This document shows, in pieces, positions 7,776 to 14,378 of a stretch of 64,000 nucleotides of DNA. The translations under genes and the position numbers were made by a program. The notes under the pieces were generated by a model. It did not search any database and was not told the DNA's origin. It saw only the letters and a list, made by a program, of their open reading frames with translations. The stretch lies in NCBI GenBank assembly GCA_902768125.1, contig CACXKA010000013.1, forward strand, positions 62,001 to 126,000. The letters run 5' to 3'. Numbering within the stretch: the first letter of the stretch is position 1; the number at the start of each line of letters is the position of its first letter. This DNA is from an uncultured Bacteroidales bacterium (GTDB taxonomy: Bacteria; Bacteroidota; Bacteroidia; Bacteroidales; Bacteroidaceae).

Positions 7776-8936
7776 ATGAAAAAAATCAACCTTTTCCTGT
7801 TTGTGCCGACGGCACTCCTGATGGTGGCATCCATCTTTCTGTTCACATCTTGTGAAGCAGACGACGAAGGACAAGCATTACCAAAAACCTCCGATAGATG
7901 GGTGAAAATCTCGCCACGCTCTCTCGAATTCCCTGCCGAAGGTGGCACGGAGACCGTCACTATCGAAAGTTCCTGGAACAAAAGACACGATCTTAGAGGT
8001 GAGCGTGATATTGTGAAAACTGACTATACTACGCTTGACGCCAACTGCAAAGAATGGACCGTCACCGTACCCCCCAACTACACAGACAAGCCCCGTGAAT
8101 TGGAACTTGTTGCATATTCATACCCTGATGCCATCATATATGGGGATACTGATTTCGTAACTGACACCATCATCATCCACCAGGCAGCAGGAAGCATTGC
8201 TAAGCTCGCCGACCTGAAGATTAGCGATGTGGAATGCTCAATCTGGCACGAACACTCAACCTGGAGGTACGACGATGCCTCCCTCTCCACGGAGCCGCTC
8301 CCCTACACGGAAAATATCCGTGCGCGCCCATGGATTGTTGAAGGAGCCAAGAAGAACTTCACGACCAAGGTTGTCGATAACAAATACCTTGTGGATATCG
8401 ATATCGAAAGCCCGATTGGATCCTATGACCCGGAAGATAATATTCCGAGATTTGGTGCCAACTACCTCAGCCAGATGAAACTTTCTCTGACCATCGGTCT
8501 CTATAGCCCAGAAGTCGGTGATGATAAACTTATCATCGAGAAGGGCACCCTCTACTTCAACGAAGAAGGGGAAGGCACCTATACAAACCCTGTTAACGGA
8601 GTGTCTGGTGCAGCCGAATACATCACCCACATCGAGCTGGATTTGAAAAACCATCTTGGCGATAGTGGACCGGGAGATTTGCTGGACAGAGGGCCGAAAG
8701 CCAAGGGAGTGCCGATGCTATACTTCCAGTACCCCGAAGAAGGCGAAATTCGCGTTTTTAAGACTCCATTCTGTTCTGGCAAGGGAAAGAAGAAATTCTA
8801 CTCCATGCCTAACGGCACTGAAGTGAAGCCTGCCACTGCCACTACGGATTTCACACAAATCTTGGAGGACGGCGAGACCTTCTCGTTGAGCAACTACGAA
8901 GATTGGCGCTTCAAAATCACTCTAATCTACAAATGA
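7776..8936 (+). CDS. BACON-like domain lipoprotein
   Basis: A 386-residue lipoprotein: signal peptide MKKINLFLFVPTALL with lipobox Cys26 (LFTSC), so surface or periplasmic. Residues about 40-135 (SPRSLEFPAEGGTETVTI...SSWN) resemble a BACON-type Ig-like domain common in Bacteroidetes glycan-binding proteins. The remaining ~250 residues are not recognised. I start at 7776 because the longer frame lacks a signal peptide and runs through the promoter. The gene and its own terminator lie between two copies of the MFS gene's 3' end, suggesting acquisition as a cassette. Confidence 0.7.
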   Translation: MKKINLFLFVPTALLMVASIFLFTSCEADDEGQALPKTSDRWVKISPRSLEFPAEGGTETVTIESSWNKRHDLRGERDIVKTDYTTLDANCKEWTVTVPPNYTDKPRELELVAYSYPDAIIYGDTDFVTDTIIIHQAAGSIAKLADLKISDVECSIWHEHSTWRYDDASLSTEPLPYTENIRARPWIVEGAKKNFTTKVVDNKYLVDIDIESPIGSYDPEDNIPRFGANYLSQMKLSLTIGLYSPEVGDDKLIIEKGTLYFNEEGEGTYTNPVNGVSGAAEYITHIELDLKNHLGDSGPGDLLDRGPKAKGVPMLYFQYPEEGEIRVFKTPFCSGKGKKKFYSMPNGTEVKPATATTDFTQILEDGETFSLSNYEDWRFKITLIYK

Positions 8937-8961
8937 CAGATTTCCCCTCTCTCAGAAATAT

Positions 8962-8994
8962 GTGCGTGACGGTTTTCTCCGTCACGCATTTTTT
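8962..8994 (+). terminator. strong intrinsic terminator of the lipoprotein gene
   Basis: TGCGTGACGG and CCGTCACGCA form a perfect 10-bp stem with a 6-base loop, followed by TTTTTTG. Confidence 0.92.
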
Positions 8995-8995
8995 G

Positions 8996-9098
8996 CTTCG
9001 CCTATGTGAAGAACCACTTCATCAAGAACCGGTTGCGATAAGAATGAAAGAGACTCTCACTCATCGAGTGGGAGCCTCTTCTTTTTTAACCTATAACC
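8996..9098 (+). repeat. direct repeat A, copy 2 (displaced MFS tail)
   Basis: A second copy of the MFS gene's last 46 bases, stop codon, terminator and TAACC tail. It starts right after the T run of the lipoprotein terminator and has no MFS coding sequence before it. It differs from copy 1 by one inserted T in the terminator loop and a few changes in the T-rich tail. Confidence 0.9.
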
Positions 9099-9104
9099 TA
9101 TAAC

Positions 9105-9143
9105 CTTCAAATGGTACGTTGGTACGCTGGTACGCTGGTACGT
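9105..9143. repeat. direct repeat B, copy 1, with GGTACGYT tandem repeats
   Basis: The 31 bases at 9105-9135 recur exactly at 10454-10484. The segment contains four 8-bp units of GGTACGTT/GGTACGCT. The pair brackets the YhcG-like nuclease gene. Confidence 0.88.
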
Positions 9144-9197
9144 TACAGCATGAGGGTGCCTGTTTTCCTGAATACAGCTTTATGGGCTTCTGGTTGA

Positions 9198-10208
9198 TCA
9201 TTCTATCGATTCCAACATGTGTTTGAATTCTTCTTCAGTAGGTAAGTATAACTTATATCGAGAAGCAAATATCTGCTTACCCTCATTCAGCACAGAGTAT
9301 TTCACGATGGCCTCACTCCTTTGTGAACAAAGGATGATTCCCAATGTTGGGTTGTCATCTTCATTCTTGTAAAGTGCATCCCACATACGAATGTAGCTAT
9401 CCATTTGACCCACATCTTCATGTGTCAGTTTTCCAAGTTTTAAGTCTATCAGGATATGACATTTCAAAATGCTATGGTAGAAAACCAAATCCACATAGAA
9501 GTCTTCATCATCATAACGCATTCTTCGTTGACGACCCACAAAGCAGAATCCCCGACCTAATTCAAGCAAGAACTGTTGCAAGTGGTCTATTAGGGCTTGC
9601 TCTATGTCACTCTCATGTAGTGCAGGGTAATCCTTCAAATCAAGGAACTCCAACACAAACGGGTCGTGGATGAACTGGGAGGGAGCAACATCTTTTAGTT
9701 TCTCTTCAGCCTCAGCCACAACAGACTCTTTTTCCCTGCTGGCAAGCAGACGCTCATAATATAGCGTGGAAATCTGACGATCCATCTGCCGTGTACTCCA
9801 CACGCTATCTGCAGCCTCATTCATATACCACAGACGAGCCTTCTCATCTTCTACGCTTATAAGGCGACGATAGTGCGACCATGTCAATTCGTGACGCAGT
9901 GTGTCACAAATCGGGAAGCATCTGTAGAATAAACGCATATATCTCAAATTACTCTCATCAAACCCTTTGCCGAAGTCAATTGTCAATCGTGCTGCCAACT
10001 CCTTCAAAAGCCCCTTACCATAGTCAGCCCTTGCTTCGCCATGTTGTTCATGTTCTACGATTTGTTGACCAATGAGCCAGTAACTTTCCACCATAGCAAA
10101 GTTCACAGCCGTATAGGCACGTTTCCTAGCATTAGCAAGGATTTCTCTAACACTGGCATAGAGATTATCCATGCCATTTTGTATTTCTATGTTTTGAATG
10201 TCATTCAT
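9198..10208 (-). CDS. YhcG/DUF1016 PDDEXK nuclease family protein
   Basis: A 336-residue protein of the YhcG (DUF1016) family. The N-terminal alpha-helical YhcG domain spans about 15-165 (FAMVESYWLIGQQIVEHEQ). The C-terminal half is PDDEXK-nuclease-like, with FYVDLVFYHSILKCHILIDL followed by KLGKL supplying the conserved D...DxK residues. Members often neighbour restriction or mobile genes, but the biological role is not settled. The gene is isolated between 31-bp direct repeats and has its own promoter. No partner methylase is present. Confidence 0.88.
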   Translation of the reverse strand: MNDIQNIEIQNGMDNLYASVREILANARKRAYTAVNFAMVESYWLIGQQIVEHEQHGEARADYGKGLLKELAARLTIDFGKGFDESNLRYMRLFYRCFPICDTLRHELTWSHYRRLISVEDEKARLWYMNEAADSVWSTRQMDRQISTLYYERLLASREKESVVAEAEEKLKDVAPSQFIHDPFVLEFLDLKDYPALHESDIEQALIDHLQQFLLELGRGFCFVGRQRRMRYDDEDFYVDLVFYHSILKCHILIDLKLGKLTHEDVGQMDSYIRMWDALYKNEDDNPTLGIILCSQRSEAIVKYSVLNEGKQIFASRYKLYLPTEEEFKHMLESIE

Positions 10209-10233
10209 ATTTTATTTGAATTCTATTTATTTG

Positions 10234-10241
10234 CAAAGATA
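10234..10241 (-). promoter_or_regulatory. -7 element of the YhcG-like gene
   Basis: Minus-strand TATCTTTG, 26 bp upstream of the ATG. A TTTG lies 16 bp further upstream, shorter than the usual spacer. Confidence 0.6.
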
Positions 10242-10453
10242 CAAGTTTTTTTCCGATCAAAACATCTTTCATAGATTTTTTTCTTTTCCACAAGGCTTGT
10301 GGAGAAATAAATGCTGCCTTTATGTGTCTCTTTCTCATAAAGGTATGTGCATGGGGATTTCCTTACCCTCCAAATTTTTCAGCAATTTTTTACATATAAC
10401 AAGGAGAGACCCCGTTTGGAGCCTCTCCTTTTCTTTAACTTATAACCTTTAAT
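10242..10453. other. non-coding stretch with two small palindromes
   Basis: No credible gene. It holds a perfect 15-bp palindrome, CCACAAGGCTTGTGG (10288-10302), and an 8-bp inverted repeat CCTTTATG/CATAAAGG (10317-10343), then the plus-oriented terminator at 10402. Nothing on the plus strand upstream needs that terminator. Confidence 0.6.
10402..10436 (+). terminator. orphan plus-strand terminator
   Basis: GGAGAG...CTCTCC hairpin followed by TTTTCTTT, in the plus orientation although flanking genes on both sides run minus. It resembles the terminators after MFS and at 9049, and is followed by the same TATAACC words and repeat B. Confidence 0.65.
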
Positions 10454-10484
10454 CTTCAAATGGTACGTTGGTACGCTGGTACGC
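10454..10484. repeat. direct repeat B, copy 2
   Basis: Exact 31-bp copy of 9105-9135, including three GGTACGNN units. Confidence 0.9.
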
Positions 10485-10523
10485 ATCCCCTACACAATCA
10501 CACCGTTTATTATCTCTTATCTC

Positions 10524-11570
10524 TTATATTCTTTTCGTTCTCCTTTTAATGACTTGCCAATAACCTGTCTTATTGCTACCCACGCGGACAATTATGCCAG
10601 CCTCTTTAAGTGTGGCTATATGCTTGCGAACCATACGGCTGCTAATGCCTAATGCTGCAGCAATTTCTTCGGAAGTGGCAGCATTAGTAGTATTTAAGAG
10701 CATCAATACATCCCAAGTCGAATCCGTGATATCAGGAAACTCGTTTCTAAGCTTATCAGGAACTTTATTAGGAACTTTATTAGGAACTTTGCCGTGCAGT
10801 TGATCGTGCAATGGTTCCCCTTGGTGTGACTTTAGTGTCTTGTGGATTTCGTTCAGCATAAAGTCGATGAACGGTCCTGACTGCCCTGCGTTGGTGCTGG
10901 CAGTGATGGCATCATAGTATTGTTGCTGATTGCTGTAAACCATGTTCTCTACAGGCAGATGTTCGAAGAGTGGATGCAACTTGCCCAGAATGAGCGATTG
11001 CCACAAACGCCCCATTCGACCATTTCCATCAATGAAAGGATGGATAAACTCAAACTCAAAATGGAACACACAACTGCGAATCAGCAGATGATCCTTCGAG
11101 TGTTTCAGCCAATCAAAGAGGTCGCTCATCAGCATCGGCACACGCTCTGCAGGAGGTGCCATATGCACTAATCCTTTCTCACCAAACACGCCAACGCCTC
11201 CATGCCGATAATGACCTGCATCATCCACCAATGCCTGCATCATCACGCCATGAGCCTTCAGCAAGTCCTTTTCCTTGAATGCATCAAGCGAAGAATACAT
11301 CTCGTAGGTCTTAATGGCATTCTTCACCTCCTGAATCTCTTTAATGGGAGCCACTACATTTTTGCCATCAATGATGTCGCGCACTTGGTCTTCACTCAGT
11401 TTGTTTCCTTCGATAGCCAGTGAGGAGTGAATGGTTTTGATACGATTCACTTTACGAAGTCGCATTCCATCTTCTTGTTCCAGACGAATGGCATAGCGTT
11501 CAATCAGACCTGAGATCTCTGCTATCAGATTGATGGCTTCAGCACTGATGGTAAATGGTGGTATATACAT
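10524..11570 (-). CDS. Fic family protein with winged-helix C-terminus
   Basis: Fic enzymes usually transfer AMP to target proteins. This 348-residue protein has the active-site motif HPFIDGNGR (177-185) and an N-terminal autoinhibitory motif SLAIEG (50-55, S/TxxxE-G/N), placing it in the class with an N-terminal inhibitory helix. The C-terminal ~70 residues form a predicted winged helix (AATSEEIAAALGISSRMVRK). The linker repeats KVPN in an exact in-frame tandem repeat. I start at ATG 11570; a longer frame begins only at TTG 11624. The leader also holds a short reading frame ending at TAA 11586-11584 that may be a gene remnant. Whether it is a toxin or a regulator is unknown. Confidence 0.88.
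   Translation of the reverse strand: MYIPPFTISAEAINLIAEISGLIERYAIRLEQEDGMRLRKVNRIKTIHSSLAIEGNKLSEDQVRDIIDGKNVVAPIKEIQEVKNAIKTYEMYSSLDAFKEKDLLKAHGVMMQALVDDAGHYRHGGVGVFGEKGLVHMAPPAERVPMLMSDLFDWLKHSKDHLLIRSCVFHFEFEFIHPFIDGNGRMGRLWQSLILGKLHPLFEHLPVENMVYSNQQQYYDAITASTNAGQSGPFIDFMLNEIHKTLKSHQGEPLHDQLHGKVPNKVPNKVPDKLRNEFPDITDSTWDVLMLLNTTNAATSEEIAAALGISSRMVRKHIATLKEAGIIVRVGSNKTGYWQVIKRRTKRI
10756..10791. repeat. 12-bp tandem repeat inside the Fic gene
   Basis: Three near-exact 12-bp units (AGGAACTTTATT type) encode NKVP repeats in the linker between the Fic and winged-helix domains. Copy changes would keep the frame. Confidence 0.8.
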
Positions 11571-11657
11571 TCTCTCTTGCGAATTACAAATACTTCTCCT
11601 TAAACTCCTTCTGCTTGGCAGCAAACTGCGCCAGTGATAGTCGATGGGTTTCAGTTG

Positions 11658-11689
11658 CGAAGTTACGACTTTATTTTATCCCCACCAAA
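11658..11689 (-). promoter_or_regulatory. promoter of the Fic gene
   Basis: Minus-strand TTTGG (11689-11685), 20-bp spacer, then TAACTTCG (11665-11658). The -7 differs from consensus at one base. It would give a leader of about 80 bases before ATG 11570. Confidence 0.6.
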
Positions 11690-11711
11690 AAATTCGCACA
11701 TTTTTTCGTGT

Positions 11712-11866
11712 GCGTTGCAGTTGTTGCAGTTGTTGCAGTTAAAATGAACGTACCCAAAAAGTCAAAAAAAATTCTATATTTATAATATATATTATATAAT
11801 ATAGAGCTATTTTTTAGGGTTTGCTAACCCTAAAAACAACTGCAACAACTGCAACAACTGCAACGC
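11712..11866. repeat. perfect 29-bp inverted repeat with 9-bp iterons and AT-rich core
   Basis: Arms 11712-11740 and 11838-11866 are exact reverse complements. Each arm is three units of TTGCAGTTG. The 97-bp interior is very AT-rich (ATATATTATATAATAT region) and ends in a second perfect hairpin, TTTTTAGGGTT/AACCCTAAAAA (11811-11836). It lies between the Fic and HU-like genes. Iterons around an AT-rich core look like a replication or recombination site, but this is inference. Confidence 0.9.
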
Positions 11867-11940
11867 TTGCTTGGATTTTCAAACTGTAAAACTCCCCCTT
11901 CAGGTAGCGTGCTTTTTTGCGTGCTTATTTTGACCTAAAA

Positions 11941-11972
11941 TTTGGTGACCCCTCAAAATCGCCGTAACTTTG
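11941..11972 (+). promoter_or_regulatory. promoter of the HU-like/smalltalk unit
   Basis: TTTGG at 11941, 20-bp spacer, TAACTTTG at 11965-11972, followed by CA. This leaves a leader of about 200 bases before the HU-like ATG. Confidence 0.75.
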
Positions 11973-11990
11973 CATCGCGAACCAAGAGAG

Positions 11991-12043
11991 AAATTTGTTA
12001 CCCCTAGGGGCTGCAAAATTTTCCCTTAAGGGGAACAAAATTT
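11991..12043 (+). promoter_or_regulatory. leader hairpin of the HU-like mRNA
   Basis: Near-perfect arms AAATTTGTTACCCCT and AAGGGGAACAAAATTT enclose two smaller palindromes, CCCCTAGGGG and TTCCCTTAAGGGGAA. It begins about 12-15 bases after the predicted transcription start. No T run follows, so it is not a terminator; stability or regulatory roles are possible. Confidence 0.6.
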
Positions 12044-12180
12044 AGGTGAAAGGTGAAGGGTGAAGGGTGAAAGAGCCTACGACTGAACTGCGCGCATCAG
12101 CCTCCTCGCGAACCACTAAACGCTAACCGCTAACCAAACAACTAACTAATTATCAACAACTAAAACAAAACTAACTAACT

Positions 12181-12747
12181 ATGGCAATCAAAGTAAATGC
12201 AAGAGAGACCGAACTCAAAATCGGCAAGAATCCAGGTTATTACTACGTGATGACTCCTGAGCTCTACCTGGCGCTCAACCAGAAGAAGGTCATCCGCGAG
12301 GCTGCCCTCCGCAGCGGTGTGAGCCAGGGCGTGATGCAGGCTTGCTGGGACGCGGCAGGCGAGGTGATCAAGGCATGGGCGACGGAAGGTCACTCGGTGG
12401 CGCTCCCAGGTCTCGGAACCATCCGATTCGCAGTGCGCTCACAAGCTGTGGCGAACGTGGAGAAGGTGGGCGTGGACCTCATCAAGTCTAAGCGCATCGT
12501 GTTCACCCCAAGCGTGGACATCAAGAAGGAACTGGCAGCAACCAGCATCAACATCACCTGCATCGACCGCAACGGCGAGATCGTGAAGCGCATCACCACC
12601 GACGGCGGCGACGTGGAGGATGTTGAGGACGACAACGGCGGCAGCACCAATACTGGCGGTGGCTCCAACACTGGTGGCAACTCTGGTGGTGGCAACTCTG
12701 GTGGTGACAACAACGGCGGCTCTGGTGGATTTGACACAGGAGACTAA
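12181..12747 (+). CDS. HU-related DNA-binding protein with Gly-rich tail
   Basis: A 188-residue protein of the Bacteroidetes HU-related family (long N-terminal strand segment, then IHF/HU-like fold: SGVSQGVMQACWDAAGEVIK, and PGLGTIRF). Residues about 1-145 form the DNA-binding part. The last ~40 residues are a low-complexity Gly/Asn/Ser/Asp tail (GGNSGGGNSGGDNNGG). In Bacteroidales such genes typically sit beside smalltalk and a phage-type lysozyme or amidase, as here with smalltalk downstream. The role is unclear; it is distinct from housekeeping HU at 29391. The leader carries a large hairpin. Confidence 0.85.
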   Translation: MAIKVNARETELKIGKNPGYYYVMTPELYLALNQKKVIREAALRSGVSQGVMQACWDAAGEVIKAWATEGHSVALPGLGTIRFAVRSQAVANVEKVGVDLIKSKRIVFTPSVDIKKELAATSINITCIDRNGEIVKRITTDGGDVEDVEDDNGGSTNTGGGSNTGGNSGGGNSGGDNNGGSGGFDTGD

Positions 12748-12966
12748 ATAACGGTTAACGGTTAACGGTTATAGGTCGAGGCTAATTGAAAATTGAAAGT
12801 TGAAAATTGAAAATTATTGCGGCAGGCCGCCGAAGGGAAAATAGGTAAAAACAGGGAAAAATAAATAAAAATAGTTTTATATCTTTACTTGTTTTTTTAT
12901 ATTTTTTCTTCGGCGCCACCGGCGCAACTAAGTTAAGGTTTGTGAAATTCGTGTTCAAAAAAGAAA
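12748..12966. other. intergenic segment with simple repeats
   Basis: No gene. It contains (TAACGG)n words at 12752-12776, repeated AATTGAAAATTGAAAG words at 12785-12815, and GC-rich CGGCGCCACCGGCG (12911 region) before the smalltalk gene. No clear promoter, so smalltalk is probably read from the HU promoter. Confidence 0.5.
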
Positions 12967-13080
12967 ATGATGATGGAAAAGAAGCAAAGAGCATTGGAGA
13001 TTGTGGTGAAGATTGTAGTAGCTGCACTCACGGCATTCCTCACGGCATTGGGAACAACCAGTTGCATGAGACTCCTGTAA
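12967..13080 (+). CDS. smalltalk protein
   Basis: A 37-residue peptide starting MMMEKKQRALEIVVKIVVAA and ending near TTSCMRLL. Positive N-terminus, one hydrophobic helix, then a Gly-Thr-Thr-Ser-Cys end match the short Bacteroidales family called smalltalk, always seen beside HU-related and lysozyme/amidase genes. Function is unknown; a membrane peptide is likely. Three consecutive ATG codons (12967, 12970, 12973) make the exact start uncertain. The usual amidase partner is missing here: the next thing is a tandem repeat and a terminator. Confidence 0.82.
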   Translation: MMMEKKQRALEIVVKIVVAALTAFLTALGTTSCMRLL

Positions 13081-13139
13081 GGTTCAAGAGTTCAAGGTTC
13101 AAAAGTTCAAGGTTCAAGAGTTCAAGGTTCAAGGTTCTA
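13081..13139. repeat. GTTCAAG tandem repeat
   Basis: About 60 bp of GTTCAAGA/GTTCAAG words immediately after the smalltalk stop. It sits where the amidase gene would be expected. Confidence 0.85.
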
Positions 13140-13150
13140 TGAACTAAAAA

Positions 13151-13187
13151 AATAGAGAGGGGCGTGGTTGCGTCCCTCTCTATTTTT
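13151..13187 (+). terminator. bidirectional terminator
   Basis: ATAGAGAGGG and CCCTCTCTAT form a 10-bp stem with T run on one side and A run on the other, between the convergent smalltalk and esterase genes. Confidence 0.85.
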
Positions 13188-13210
13188 ATATATATGTGTA
13201 CTTGATTTGT

Positions 13211-14191
<981 letters not shown>

Positions 14192-14237
14192 TTAACTTGT
14201 TGGTTGATTAGTAAAATAGTTTTTGGAAAATTTCCGC

Positions 14238-14268
14238 CAAAGGTAGGACAATTTGCCGAAAGGACAAA
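14238..14268 (-). promoter_or_regulatory. promoter of the esterase gene
   Basis: Minus-strand TTTG (14268-14265), 19-bp spacer, TACCTTTG (14245-14238), 52 bp before the ATG. Confidence 0.75.
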
Positions 14269-14341
14269 ATAAATAGGGTTAAAAGTAACGAAAGCGAAAA
14301 AAAAGGTAACATATCGGAAAGCTTTTGTGGAAATAAACCCT

Positions 14342-14349
14342 TACCTTTG
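14342..14349 (+). promoter_or_regulatory. -7 element of the GH43 gene
   Basis: TACCTTTG followed by CA, 29 bp before the ATG. The nearest TTTG (14324) is closer than usual. Confidence 0.65.
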
Positions 14350-14378
14350 CACACAAAATCTTAAAACCTATTGACAAA

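Noticed and set aside
8903-9103. Plus-strand frame ending with LCEEPLHQEPVAIRMKETLT
   Set aside because: It is an out-of-frame reading of the duplicated MFS 3' end, not a gene.
10402-10436. Terminator for the Fic gene
   Set aside because: The T run is on the plus strand, while Fic is on the minus strand; no minus-strand T run follows the hairpin.
11712-11866. CRISPR-like array
   Set aside because: Repeats are 9-bp and adjacent, in opposite orientation around one AT-rich core; there are no spacers and no cas genes.
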